NCBI RefSeq assembly: GCF_023159225.1
Contig: NC_063167.1
Span: 18,727,360 to 18,791,359, forward strand
Length of the DNA stretch: 64,000 bases
Direction: 5' to 3'
Origin: Perognathus longimembris pacificus
Taxonomy: Eukaryota > Chordata > Mammalia > Rodentia > Heteromyidae
Shown: in pieces, positions 44,725 to 54,244 of the stretch
Layout: each line of letters opens with the position of its first letter
Numbering within the stretch: position 1 is the first letter of the stretch
Translations under genes and position numbers: made by a program
Notes under the pieces: generated by a model
Seen by the model: only the letters and a program-made list of their open reading frames with translations
Told to the model about the DNA's origin: nothing
Database searches by the model: none

Positions 44725-45050
44725 GTTTTTGTTGGTTGTTTATTTTTTACTTTTTGTGGTTGGATTTTTTTTCTATTTTTTCCCCTTTAGTCTCTGTTTT
44801 TTATTTCTGTACTTTTTGTCTTATAATAAAGTTTATCTGATTTGGAGATGGCAAGGGGAGACACAAAAATGGTGGGGGAAAAGGGTAAACTAATTCAATA
44901 TAGTGTCTAGTATCCTCACTAAAGGCTACGCACTACACACTACTTGTGGGAGAGGGGAGTCAGGAGGGGAAAAAAACTGGGAGAAAATAAGAGAAGTGAC
45001 ACTGTTCAAAAAAGAAATGTACTTATTACCTGACAACTCACATTTATATG
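44725..45050 (+). repeat. Older LINE-1 3' UTR, plus strand
   Basis: CAATATAGTGTCTAGTATCC, GGAGAAAATAAGAGAAG, then CTGTTCAAAAAAGAAATG and ACTTATTACCTG match, in reverse complement, the L1 tail at 27995-28440 (CACAGTGTCTAGTGAGTACC, ATTTTCTCC, TTTTGAACAATA). Confidence 0.7.
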
Positions 45051-45057
45051 ACTTTTT

Positions 45058-45285
45058 CTTTTTCGTCAGCTGTGGGGCCTGAACTCAGGGCCTGGGCACT
45101 AGCCTTGAGCTGAGCTTTTCTGCTCAAGACTAGTGCTCCACCCTTTGAGCCACAGCTCCTCTTCTGGTTTTCTGGTGGTTAACTGAGATAAGAGCCTCAG
45201 AGACTTTCTTGTCCCAACTGGCTTTGAACCATAATCCTCAGATCTCAGCCTCTGGAGAGTAGCTAGGATTACAGGCATGAGCTAC
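45058..45285 (-). mobile_element. Composite 7SL plus Geo-like SINE, minus strand
   Basis: Right-monomer complement (GGGGCCTGAACTCAGGGCC, CACCCTTTGAGCCACAGC), linker complement (GGTTAACTGAGATAAGAGCC) and 7SL-head complement (CAGATCTCAGCCTCTGGAG, AGGATTACAGGCATGAGC) occur in order. It abuts the L1 tail. Confidence 0.78.
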
Positions 45286-45525
45286 CTGTTCCCAGACATT
45301 TATGCCTTTTTAGTCATTTTCCATTTGGCCCTTCTCTCCTTTTTTATCTGTTGGTGTTTTTTGTTTTCCATTTTACCTCCCCTCCTCCTCCATCTCTTCC
45401 TCTTCCCCCTCTTTCTTCTTCCCTCCCCTCTCTCTCACACATATTCAGGTGGAAGGATAGAGTTATTCCCTGTTATTCTACCTACCTTGGTCATGATTGA
45501 TCTTAAGTCCCCAAATTGTATCATT
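45286..45525. other. Pyrimidine-rich unique stretch
   Basis: CCTC/CTTCC-rich from about 45376 to 45435. Nothing else recognised. Confidence 0.4.
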
Positions 45526-45541
45526 TTAAAGCCTAGGAACC

Positions 45542-45736
45542 GGGGCTGGGAATATGGCTTAGTGGCAAGAGTGCTTGCCTCCCATACATGAAGCCCTGGG
45601 TTCGACTCCTCAGCACCACATATATAGAAAAGGCCAGACGTGGGCATTGTGGATCAAGTGGCTGAGTGCTAGTCTTGAGCAAGAAAGAAGCCAGGGACAG
45701 TGCTCAGGCCCTGAGTTCAAGGCCCAGGACTGGCCA
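45542..45736 (+). mobile_element. Dimeric ID-type SINE (IDL-Geo-like), older subtype
   Basis: GGGGCTGGGAATATGGCTTAG begins the left monomer. 'tacatgaagcc' and 'atatatagaaaaggcc' mark the older subtype. The A-run is followed by GAATG. TSDs TTAAAGCCTAGGAACC (45526-45541) and TTAAAGCCTAGGAGCC (45740-45755) differ at one base. Confidence 0.9.
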
Positions 45737-45884
45737 AAAAAAAAGAATGTTAAAGCCTAGGAGCCATAAAGTTCTAACGCCTCGGTTTCTTTACTTCAGT
45801 GACCTGGATTCAAATCCTATTCCAGGCAATGTCTACTTTCCTTGTGGTGATCATCTCCAATTCATATTAAACACAGATTGTGTC

Positions 45885-46030
45885 TGGCATTGGATTCAGT
45901 GCTTTGCCCACGCTGTGTCCTGTCATTTCCATGGCAACCCCAGGAAGTGGGGACTATTATTCTGCCCAGTTTTCCAGATGAGAAAAACCGAGGCTCGGTG
46001 AGTAGAAATTGGTAGCTGAAGGTCAGACAC
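45885..46030 (-). repeat. MIR remnant
   Basis: CCATGGCAACCCCAGGAAGTG, TTTTCCAGATGAGAAAAACC, GAGGCTCGGTGAGTAG is a good minus-strand MIR. Confidence 0.7.
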
Positions 46031-46460
46031 CTTGGAGGCAGCAGCGTGTCCAGGACTCACCCCGATCTCTCAGCTGCCCAAGCCCACGCCCCAGCCTCCG
46101 CCTGTGTGCCTGAGTCCTCTCTGTCCAGTGCTCCCCACCTCTGTACACGCCTCCAGTGAGGGAGCACTCCACAGGGCCCTCCCCAGGGCCACCTGAGAAT
46201 CCCAACTCTGGACCCGGTTCTCTCTCTTGAGGCATCTGCCCCTTGACCCCAAATCTGCCTTGGGTGACCCACAGAAGATAAGCTTCTCTCAGGACCCCAG
46301 GGGGAGTGGGGACAGCCACTGCAGTGGGACAGTAGTAGTGCTGGAGAGAACCACAGGGGTCAGGAGGCCCCCGGATGCAACCCATCCTGGTGAGAGACTC
46401 CCAGGCACCGGGGACAAATGAGAACCAAGCCCAGAACACCCTGTGGAGGCGTAAAGGATG
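46031..46460. other. Unique GC-rich stretch, nothing recognised
   Basis: A 138-codon open frame on the minus strand (46023-46439) shows no recognisable family and overlaps the MIR edge; it is likely a chance frame in GC-rich DNA. Confidence 0.35.
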
Positions 46461-46462
46461 CG

Positions 46463-46610
46463 TTCATAATTTAGAAACACAATTCCTCCAGTCAGAGTTA
46501 TGGGGCCTAATGAGATTGGGATGCTAAGCACTGTGTCTTTAATTTCTTGGCTCTTCTCCCTGAAAACTTATTCTACAAAATGTGCCTCGTGCCATCCATC
46601 CTCCCAGATG
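46463..46610. promoter_or_regulatory. AT-rich island, candidate conserved non-coding element
   Basis: CGTTCATAATTTAGAAACAC, GGGCCTAATGAGATTGGG, GTCTTTAATTTCTTGGC and CTTATTCTACAAAATGTGCC are unique and carry TAAT/ATTA cores between GC-rich flanks. Function is inferred. Confidence 0.28.
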
Positions 46611-47285
46611 GCTTTTTAAGTGGAGCTGTTTGTTATGAAGAAGAAAAGGGGGGGAGGGGACAGATGGAGACCTGATCTTCATCTCTGCCCCAGAGGGAGG
46701 AGAACAAGCAAGGACTGAACATGGAAGGGTGGGACTGGAAGAGCCCTGGACCCTGGGAATGCAGAGCTGGCCCCCTGGGACAAGACCCTAAGGCACAACA
46801 GAGCCCCCAATGACCAGGGTTCCCAAGACCAGGGTCCCCATGACCAGGGTTGTTGACCACCTCAGGTCCCCACTGCTCACCCCACACTGAGTGCACCTTG
46901 GCTCCCACATCCTGGGCAGCAGTCACCATGGCACTCCTCCATCCTGAGATGCTCAGAGAGGTGCCAATCTTGCCTGAGATTGCACAGCAGGGGAGAGGCT
47001 GGGAGAGGCTATGAGCCCAGGACTCTTAACTAGGATGGCTCACAGTTAGTTCCTCCCAGACTATGAGCAGCAGTGTCTCCCTCCTGCCGTCAAGCTCAGT
47101 GCCCCTGAGCCTCACTGTCTGAATCCCCTGGGTTCTTCAGCCCTGCTGAGCCTGCACCTACCTCAGGTCCAAGGATGACCAGAATGTCTGATTCCCAGCC
47201 CATTGGCACAGAGTCAGCTTGCAGGCCGCAGGTGGGAGCCCACCTCGCTCTCTGTGGGGTCTTAAGAGCAATCACTGATGAATAA
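46611..47285. other. Unique stretch with a small local repeat
   Basis: A short direct repetition of ATGACCAGGGTTCCCAAGACC / ATGACCAGGGTTG-type words is seen at 46808-46855 (three near-copies of 'gaccagggt'). Nothing coding recognised. Confidence 0.4.
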
Positions 47286-47322
47286 GGAGGAGGAGGTGGA
47301 GGAGGTGGAGGAGGTGGAGGAG
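47286..47322 (+). repeat. (GGAGGT)n repeat
   Basis: GGAGGAGGAGGTGGAGGAGG continuing in GGTGGA units. The minus-strand reading gives poly-Pro. Confidence 0.92.
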
Positions 47323-47625
47323 CCCACTCCACACATCAGAGTGGTCTAAGGGAGACCCAAGACAGAGTCGTTCCCTCCGTCCCCTCCAGGCGACAAGGGG
47401 ACTGATGGACCACCACTGCCCCTGGCAGCAGGTAACCCATCCATCCCCTGGCCCAGCGTCCCACAGCTACAACTCAGTGACCAATCCAGAAAGGGATGAA
47501 GAGGAGAGGAGGGGATTCAAGATGGCAATGTGGCAGCAGAAAGGCCAAACTGACTTCCTCTGATGATGCTCTTCCAGCCTGTTTTTCCAGTCAACAAACG
47601 AAGCCCTCAGGACACACATATATGC
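47323..47625. other. Unique stretch, nothing recognised
   Basis: No repeat family or exon recognised. Confidence 0.35.
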
Positions 47626-47670
47626 ACACACACACACACACACACACACATCCAAACACACACACATCCA
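47626..47670 (+). repeat. (CA)n microsatellite
   Basis: CA dinucleotides interrupted by TCCAAA near 47651. Confidence 0.95.
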
Positions 47671-48125
47671 ATTTTGTGGCTTCTTCTCTAAAAGCAAGGT
47701 GAGTCTATTTGCCCCTTTAGGGGCCCCCCAAATGAAGGAGAAAGCAGGAATGGCTGAGAGTTTCCAGACAGAGATGCAAACCAGTTGCATCTGTAAAGGG
47801 GGGCAGGGGAGGGGCGGCAGAGGAGACAGGGTCACAGCTCCTTCCTGTTAGAGGCTGCAGTATGTGCCCTGGCCTCTTAGGCACTGTGACTGACCTCCTC
47901 CTGTTTCCCAGCCCTCCCAGGGAGTCCAGGCCAGTTCATACACATGTGATCTTGAAGGTCTCTTGGACCCCACTGGTAACACCCAGGGCCTAGGAGCAGA
48001 GAGGTAACTTCCTCAGTCCTGGGGGTCCACAGGGAGGAGTAATGGCCTTCCTAATATAAGGAGAGGAGAAGACAGGGGAGGGGGAGGAAGGAGAAGATAA
48101 AAAGGAGGGGAGGAGAGGTGTAAAT
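47671..48125. other. Unique stretch with a GGAGA-rich end
   Basis: Purine-rich from about 48058 to 48120. Nothing coding recognised. Confidence 0.35.
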
Positions 48126-48136
48126 AAGTGAATGAG

Positions 48137-48340
48137 GGGGCTAGGAATATGGCCTAGTGGCAAAGTGCTTGCCTCATATACATGAAGCCCTGGGTCCAAA
48201 TCCTAAGCACCACATATATAGAAAAGGCCAAAAGTGGTGCTGTGGCTCAAGTGGCAGAGTGCTACCCTTGAGCAAAAAGAAGCCAAGGACAGTGCTCAGA
48301 CCCTGAATTCAAGCCCCAGGACTGGCAAAAAAAAAAAAAA
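48137..48340 (+). mobile_element. Dimeric ID-type SINE (IDL-Geo-like), older subtype
   Basis: GGGGCTAGGAATATGGCCTAG, 'tacatgaagcc' and 'atatatagaaaaggcc' define the older subtype. The B box is damaged (GGGTCCAAATCC). A16 tail. TSDs AAGTGAATGA lie at 48126-48135 and 48341-48350 (10 bp; the TGAATGA-rich flank makes the length uncertain). Confidence 0.88.
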
Positions 48341-48343
48341 AAG

Positions 48344-48430
48344 TGAATGAATGAGTGAGCAGGGAATGAGTAAATGAAGGAGTGAACAGATGAATTAGTG
48401 AATGAATCCATGAGTGAGTGAATGACACAC
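48344..48430 (+). repeat. Imperfect GTGAATGA/GAATGAGT repeat
   Basis: Repeated GAATGAGTGAG-type words flank both sides of the SINE at 48137, so the SINE landed in a pre-existing TGAA/TGAG-rich tandem region. Confidence 0.7.
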
Positions 48431-48442
48431 AGTTTAGTGCTC

Positions 48443-48457
48443 AAACAGCAGAGGACA
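48443..48457. repeat. Target-site duplication of the SINE at 48458
   Basis: AAACAGCAGAGGACA, exact copy at 48663-48677 (15 bp). Confidence 0.93.
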
Positions 48458-48662
48458 GGGCTGGGGATATAGCCTAGTGGCAAGAGTGCCTGCCTCGGAT
48501 ACACGAGGCCCTAGGTTCGATTCCCCAGCACCATATATACAGAAAACGGCCAGAAGCGGCGCTGTGGCTCAAGTGGCAGAGTGCTAGCCTTGAGCGGGAA
48601 GAAGCCAGGGCAGTGCTCAGGCCCTGAGTCCAAGGCCCAGGACTGGCCAAAAAAAAAAAAAA
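48458..48662 (+). mobile_element. Dimeric ID-type SINE (IDL-Geo-like), young subtype
   Basis: GGGCTGGGGATATAGCCTAG with an intact GGTTCGATTCC and A-tail, nearly identical to 36174 and 42111. One small difference is a deletion in 'gccagggcagtgctcag' compared with 'gccagggacagtgctcag'. The 15-bp TSD is exact. Confidence 0.93.
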
Positions 48663-48677
48663 AAACAGCAGAGGACA

Positions 48678-48892
48678 ATGTTAGCTCTCAGAGACTAAGA
48701 CCTAAGGGCCTGAGACACCAGGGCTGTAGGACGGGCAGTTCCGGGGTGCTAGACTTCTCCTTTCTGCTGGGGATGGGACATCAGAAGTGTCTTTGGGCTT
48801 CCTGCCCTCCCCCTACCCCCACACAGCCCCTGTCCTGCCCTCCCCCCCCCCCCAACACACACAGCCCCAGTGCTGTGTGAACTCGGCTCCCT
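48678..48892. other. Unique stretch with C12 run
   Basis: A C12 run at 48842-48853 and a short ACACAC tail. Nothing coding recognised. Confidence 0.4.
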
Positions 48893-49045
48893 GTGGCTTG
48901 GAAAATGTAAATTTATTCTGTGTTCCCGTGTCACACACTCGCCTTATCTGCATGTTCCAATTTCCAGAGTCAATATTAGGAGATGAATCTTGGGAGATTT
49001 TCTGTGTGTACACAAGCTAATTCCTGCAGCAGTGCACGTCAGACG
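48893..49045. promoter_or_regulatory. AT-rich island, candidate conserved non-coding element
   Basis: GGAAAATGTAAATTTATTCTG, CCTTATCTGCATGTTCC, CAATATTAGGAGATGAATC and CACAAGCTAATTCCTGC are unique with GATA/TAAT/POU-like words. Constraint is inferred from composition. Confidence 0.28.
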
Positions 49046-49415
49046 CTCTTCCCAACACCTGTGCTCTTCCGGCAGGGCAGAGGGCCACGGAGAGGAGGCC
49101 GCGGGAGGGGAGGGGAGCACCAGCTGCAGTTTGAGCACAGTGGGGCCTCCTCCTGTAGGACAGAAGAGGAGCTGGAGGGGCAAGGCAGCCCACCATGGTG
49201 CAACTCCAGCATCAGGCAGACAGGAGCAGGTGACTCAATCAGCTCAGCCATGCCCCTCGGACCAGGCCACTCCATCCAAGAAAATCCAGGATCCTGCCCA
49301 CCTTGTCAGCTAGGTGGGTTCCAAAAGCAAGAGGAAAAGCTCACTTGGGGTTGGCGCATAAAGAGCCCAACACAGTGGGTGCTGGGCTTTTCTGGAAGTG
49401 CCTTGCATAGGGTTC
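49046..49415. other. Unique GC-rich stretch
   Basis: A 162-codon open frame (48983-49471 plus) crosses this stretch and the following MIR, so it is unlikely to be a gene. No family resemblance. Confidence 0.35.
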
Positions 49416-49419
49416 ATCC

Positions 49420-49510
49420 TCCTCAGCCCACTAGCGCAGTCACACTCCCAGTCCACAGACGTGGAAACTGAGGTATGGAGAAGTTAGGTAACTTCCCCAG
49501 CATCACCAGC
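49420..49510 (-). repeat. MIR remnant
   Basis: CCACAGACGTGGAAACTGAGG, TATGGAGAAGTTAGGTAAC, TTCCCCAG in minus-strand MIR order. Confidence 0.65.
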
Positions 49511-50058
49511 GTTGGTGAAAAAATACACACAAACAGGATTTGCCACCCACAGTTGTCTCCTAAATTCATGACTTGAACACTACATTTAAACACTTCCCCC
49601 AGGAACAACCCCCTCTCCCCACACACACACAGGGGTGGACTTCTCCAAGACCAGGGGCATCCAAGACCACAGACACTGTCTCATCTCCACACACCGTGAC
49701 TTATTCTGAGACTTGAGCCAAGCCTGGAGATCCAGAGGACCTCTTAGACCCCCAAATCACTTCATTCCCTTCTCTGTTCCCCACTGCACCCTCTACCACC
49801 CATTTCTGCACATTCCACAATGCCAGGTGAGGTTCCACACTGCTCCTTCCTGCGGCCTTGCCTCCTCTGCTCTGTGGTCCCCAGGGGCTGACCTATAAAC
49901 CAAATTGAGGGAGCCCCCCTTTCCTAGTATTAAGGTGGGTTCAGGCACCAGGGAGCCCAGGCAGGAGAGCAGATAAAAAGAGAAGTAAGGTCAGAGTGTT
50001 TATTCCTCTAGATCCAACTCTGTTACCTAGGGCTAGTACTGTCCCTAGACCTGAAGAC

Positions 50059-50061
<3 letters not shown>
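49511..50061. other. Unique stretch, nothing recognised
   Basis: No repeat family or exon recognised apart from a short ACACAC segment near 49622. Confidence 0.35.

Positions 50062-50091
<30 letters not shown>
50062..50091 (+). repeat. (CA)n microsatellite
   Basis: About 15 uninterrupted CA units. Confidence 0.95.
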
Positions 50092-50093
<2 letters not shown>

Positions 50094-50509
50094 ATAGCCC
50101 CTCCTCCCAGCTTCTCCACCCAGCCTCTCCACTCAGCTCTCTCCAGCTCTGGGTTCTGGTCCTTGCTCATCGTTGCCCGCCTCCCCCTCCCCATAGGCCG
50201 ACGGTGGTAACAGAACCCCTCTCCTGCTAGATGCCAGGGAGATGCTCTGCCACTGTGGTCTCTACTCCTTGCCCACCCACCCCCCTTAAATGCAGTCACC
50301 TTTTTTAATTCTCCTCAGATTACCTCATCTGACTGAGCCATTTCATCAGTTCCTTGCTGAAGCACACCCAGAGACACTACTACCCACCTCGCTTCCATCT
50401 CCTCTTCCATCGCCCCCTTCCATCCCCACATTACTTCTCACTCTCTGAAATTATCCTGCTTCCCCAGATCCCCCCTGCACCAGGATAGAGCTTCACTGGA
50501 GACAGGATG

Positions 50510-50580
50510 ATTAGTTCCGCACGCACGATGACGACGTCGTACGCAGTGGAGCAGAGCGGACGCAGGCTCGCTCCCTCTCC
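50510..50580. promoter_or_regulatory. Short CpG cluster with a CRE-like palindrome
   Basis: TTCCGCACGCACGATGACG followed by ACGTCGTACGC and later GCGGACGCAGGCTCGC hold about ten CpGs in 70 bases, in a CpG-poor neighbourhood. ACGACGTCGT is a perfect 10-bp palindrome overlapping two TGACG/GACGTC CRE-like half-sites. Promoter activity is a guess; no transcript start evidence is available. Confidence 0.25.
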
Positions 50581-51420
50581 CTTCACACTCAGACTTGCTC
50601 CAGTAAGAGCCATCCGAGGCTGTGATCATTCAGCCTCGAATCACACTGACTTTTAAATGCCTGAACATGGCATTTCCCAAAGTAGGATCAGACCTCACAC
50701 ATTCAGGAGGTGTTGGCAGTTGGCAGTGCTGGGAAGACGGATGACATGGGCCCAATTCTCCTTATCTTACCAGGCACCCATGACAATTTTGGCCCAGACT
50801 GCTGTGGCTTCAGGTTCCAGTTTGGCCATGGGGCCTAGCCAGCACCGTGACCCCCACTCCCTGGAGGCTCCCAGGCTGGACTCTGAGGTCATTCTCCCTT
50901 CAGCCACCTTTCCCCACCTTTCACTGGCCCCACCCTGGCCATTCCACCGTCGAGATTCTGACCCAACCAAGCCCTCGCCAGGCCTCCTGTGTCTAGGCAG
51001 AGTCCAGTGTCAAGAATGAACTAGAAGGCCAATCCCAGACATACTTCTGTCATACACACTGGTCATGTGACTCTGACAGGCTGTGTCCCTGCTCTGTGTC
51101 TCGGTCTCTAGACAGTCCTGCTGCTCTTCATCCTAGACTCCTCTTTTCTGGGAGCAGGTTGCCCTCCGTACCTGGTAATGGAATTTTCAGGTTAAATCAG
51201 TACAGTTCCCGTGGATAGCCATCTCTCTGGGAGGCGAAAAAATAGAAGAATATGTCAGCTTGCCTGTGACACATAATTACTATGATCAGAAGGAAAATGA
51301 CATAGCCTCGCCTTCATCTCTGCTGGTCTGACTGTGGGGCGTGCCAGGAACCAGCATAACTAACGCCACCTTGCTGAGTAAGAAGCAGCCTGGAGACAAC
51401 AAAAACGAGACCCCTGCTCT
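50581..51420. other. Unique stretch, nothing coding recognised
   Basis: Ordinary unique DNA. A frame at 50657-51019 shows no recognisable family. Confidence 0.3.
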
Positions 51421-51430
51421 GATACGGGGA

Positions 51431-51545
51431 ACATATATATACATATATATATATATATATGTATATATATATTCTTTATTACTTTGAGGCAAAAAAGTTC
51501 TTCTACTCTATTTTTATTATATATATACATATATATATATAATAT
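51431..51545 (+). repeat. Two (TA)n tracts in a duplicated L1-derived block
   Basis: TA/CATATA tracts at about 51431-51472 and 51517-51545 are each followed by the same L1-like motif (CTTTATTACTTTGAGG at 51474, CTTTATTATGTTGAG at 51553; TTCTTCTACTCT and TTCTTCTATTCT). This looks like a tandem duplication of a unit of about 75-80 bases. Confidence 0.7.
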
Positions 51546-51587
51546 GTAAAACCTTTATTATGTTGAGTTAAATAAAATTCTTCTATT
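51546..51587 (-). repeat. Old LINE-1 ORF2 remnant, short outer part
   Basis: CCTTTATTATGTTGAG and following sequence match, as complement, the ORF2 stretch that normally continues into the text resuming at 51881. The SINE at 51588 splits it. Confidence 0.6.
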
Positions 51588-51820
51588 CTGCTGGGTGCTA
51601 GAGGCTCACATCTATAACCCTAGCTACTCATGAAGCTGAGAGCTGAGGATCATGACTCAAAGCCAGCCCATGCAGCAAAGTCTATGAGACTCTTATCTCT
51701 AGTTAACCACCAAAAGCCAAAGTGGAGCCATGGCTCAAGTGGTAGACCACCAGCCTTGAGCAAAAGTAAAGTTCAGGAATAGCACTCAGGCCCCGAGTTC
51801 AAGTGTATACCAGTACTAGA

Positions 51821-51872
<52 letters not shown>
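51588..51872 (+). mobile_element. Composite 7SL plus Geo-like SINE with (CA)n tail
   Basis: The head (GCTGGGTGCTAGAGGCTCAC, CTAGCTACTCATGAAGCTGA, CTCAAAGCCAGCCC), linker (GACTCTTATCTCTAGTTAACC) and right monomer (ATGGCTCAAGTGGTAGACC, CCCGAGTTCAAG) are in order. The tail has become a CA microsatellite at 51825-51872. Short TSD CTTCTATT at 51580-51587 and 51873-51880. Confidence 0.82.
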
Positions 51873-51874
<2 letters not shown>

Positions 51875-51880
51875 TCTATT

Positions 51881-53300
51881 TATAACTTTTCCAGACTTTT
51901 GTTCATAAAAGAATTTTGGATACTGTCAAAGACTTTTTTTCTACATCTATTGAAATGATCACATGATTCTTATCCTTGGTTTTGCTTATATGCTGTTTTA
52001 TGTCTATGGATTTACCTTTGTGGAATCAACCTTACATACTGGGATGAAACCAACTGGATTGTATTGTATGGTCTTCTTGATTTATTATTGAGTTCAATTA
52101 GTAGGTATTTAAGTAAGGACTTTTGCATCTGTGTTATCAAGGCAATTGGTCTATAGTTCTCTTCTTTTGTTATTTCCTTGTCTGGTTTGGGGATGAGTAT
52201 AATGGTGGTTTCATAGAATGAATTTAGTGTTGATCCTTCTCTTAAAAATTCATGGAAAAGTCTGAAGAGTATTGGTGTTCGTTCTTTAGAGATCTTGTAG
52301 AAATTATAGATGCACTTTTCTTTGTTTCAATCTTATTGCTTGTTACACATCTTTTTAAAAATGGTTTATACCCTCTTGACTTAATTTTAATGAGTTGAGA
52401 TTACCCAGAAATGCACCCATTTCTACAAGATTGTCTAATTTAATTCCAGGTTTGTGAAGTATTCTTTCATAACCTCCAAGATCTCACTTGTATTTCTTGT
52501 GAAATCTCCATTTTTCATCCCTAATTTTATCTATTGGAATGATTTCTGTTCTCCTTTCTGCTGGATTAGCTAAGGTATATTGATTTTGTTTACATTTTTG
52601 AAGAAGCAACATTTTTATTGCTTCCCTGTGTAGTTTTTCTAGTCCAAATTTAGTTGATTTCTACCCTAAGTTTTATTGTTTCTTTCCATCTACTGGTTCA
52701 GTTTTCTAAGAGCTTGAGGTATATCATTTGAGGATTAATTTAAGATCTGATTTATTGATGTATACCCTTATGGCTATAAACTTTTCTGTTCATTTGTTAT
52801 TTCTGTGTCCTAAAGGCTCAAGTTGGCTGTTTTCATTTTCATTAAATTCTAGGAACTTTTCTATTTCTCCTCTTATTTGTTCAACGACCCACTAATCATT
52901 CAGCAATGTATTGTTTAATCTTCATCAGTTCAGATATTATTCTGTGATTTTTGCTGCTAACCTCTAATTTTATTCTATAATGACATAGAGGGCTATTTCA
53001 ATTTTCTTGAAGACTTTGTTGAGACTTGTTTTATGTCCTAGAATGTGATTTAATTTGGAGACTATTCCACAGGCTGCTGAGAATAGCATATATTGTACAG
53101 CTTCTAGATGAAATATTTAATAAATATATGTTAGGTCCAATTGGTCTGTAGTGTCATTCTTTCCTGATTCATAAATTTTTAATTTTCTATATATTTGATA
53201 GAATTCACCAGATAGAATTCATCCATGCGTGGAACTTCTTTGTGAGAATGTGTTTAGCTAGAAATTTAACTTTTAAAGTGTATATATTTGGGTTATCTCT
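51881..53300 (-). repeat. Old LINE-1 ORF2 remnant, minus strand
   Basis: On the plus strand, CATAAAAGAATTTTGGATAC, TTCTACATCTATTGAAATG, ATCACATGATTCTTATCC and ACTGGGATGAAACCAACTGG are the complement of the reverse-transcriptase-region text of mammalian L1 ORF2 in the right order. Stops and indels are frequent; no product is expected. Confidence 0.85.
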
Positions 53301-53309
53301 TCCTTTTGT

Positions 53310-53382
53310 TGTTGTTGTTATTTTGGTAGTGCTGGGTCTTTGTGCATGCTAATGCTGAGCTACTCCACCAGCCTTTCTATCT
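53310..53382 (-). repeat. tRNA-derived SINE fragment
   Basis: A GTT repeat, then TTTGGTAGTGCTGGGTCTTTG, GCATGCTAATGCTGAGCTAC, TCCACCAGCC resembles the complement of an ID/B4-type element. It separates two L1 fragments. Confidence 0.5.
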
Positions 53383-53466
53383 CCACTTGAAAGACCAGAA
53401 GTTTGTGTCTGCCAAGGAATCTGTACATTTCTTCTATATAATAAAACTTTATGACATTAAGTTGTC

Positions 53467-53472
53467 CATAAT
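53467..53472. repeat. Target-site duplication of the LTR at 53473
   Basis: CATAAT, repeated exactly at 54051-54056. Confidence 0.85.
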
Positions 53473-54050
53473 TGTTGGGGTTCAGCTTTGGCCTTGAGGG
53501 GGAAGGGCATCAGAGAGCGCACCCGAGATGCCGCCCTTCCCCCAGCCCTGGGGGAATGCGGAAGCAGGCCACAATTCTCTGGGTCCAGAACCAGAAGAAC
53601 TGGCTTTGCAACCAGCCCCCAACTTTCTCGCCAGCCCATGTGACCCCCATTCTCGCGGGCTTTTCACCCCTGGGGTGTCGCTATCCAAGTGACATTAGCT
53701 CATGAGGGGGTCCTATGACAAGCTCCCAGCCTATTGTCAGCTCTCTGGTCGATGGCCCCTTCACTTGTCACCTTCTACCATATCAGCCTTAGCCCCTCCC
53801 TATTAAATCAGATTTGCTCTCGAAGTGTCTCCGAGGTCCACGTACGCCTGGCTTTCTTCACGGGTAAGGAGGGGGGTAAAGCGATCTCATACGGCCATGT
53901 GCACCTGAGGTCTTTCCTGAGCCCCCCCCCCCCACTCCACTCTGGCCTTACCTGCGGGTCAGGTGACCAGGGGAGAGGGTGAGAAAGGGAGCTGTTAGCG
54001 GATAACAGAGCCTGATTCCCCGCGCCAGGGGAGGCAACCCGAGCCCGGCA
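53473..54050 (+). mobile_element. Solo LTR (ERVK-like), copy 2
   Basis: The 578-bp element starts TGTTGGGGTTCAGC and ends GAGCCCGGCA. ATTAAA (53802-53807) is a candidate poly(A) signal, giving the plus orientation. The proximal third aligns by eye with copy 1. A C-run near 53923-53932 lies in the distal part. The exact 6-bp TSD agrees with class II (ERVK/IAP-type) integrase. No internal viral sequence flanks it. It is inserted in an old L1 remnant. Confidence 0.88.
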
Positions 54051-54244
54051 CATAATAGTCATTTTTCTAATACTATGAATGGTGGCATTGCCTCTCTCCT
54101 TGCTGACCTTTGAGATTCTTCTGCTGTCTCTTTTCCTTGCCAATATCACTATGGGTTTCTCGGTTTTATTACATGCTACACAAGTAATCCAGCTCTTGGA
54201 TTCACTTATCTTAGCCATGGGTTTCCTCTTGATTTATTTATTAA

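Larger units (their letters stand above)
53385..54240 (-). repeat. Second old LINE-1 ORF2 fragment, split by an LTR
   Basis: TTTGTGTCTGCCAAGGAATC, GTACATTTCTTCTATA (to 53472) and, after the LTR, AGTCATTTTTCTAATACTATG, GAGATTCTTCTGCTGTCTC, CCAGCTCTTGGATTC (to about 54240) read as one continuous ORF2 complement once the LTR and one TSD copy are left out. It covers an ORF2 region overlapping that at about 52400-52620, so it is a separate fragment from 51881-53300. Confidence 0.65.

Noticed and set aside
36174..48662. tRNA-like segments with A and B boxes as tRNA genes
   Set aside because: They are the left monomers of dimeric SINEs with right monomers, A-tails and target-site duplications; they do not give a complete tRNA acceptor stem.
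48983..49471. 162-codon plus-strand open frame as a possible gene
   Set aside because: It begins in an AT-rich non-coding block and ends inside a MIR, and has no recognisable domain.
43865..54050. The two plus-strand LTRs as the ends of one intact provirus
   Set aside because: They carry different TSDs (CTTGT and CATAAT), and the intervening 9 kb holds SINEs, MIRs, L1 pieces and unique DNA rather than gag, pol or env.
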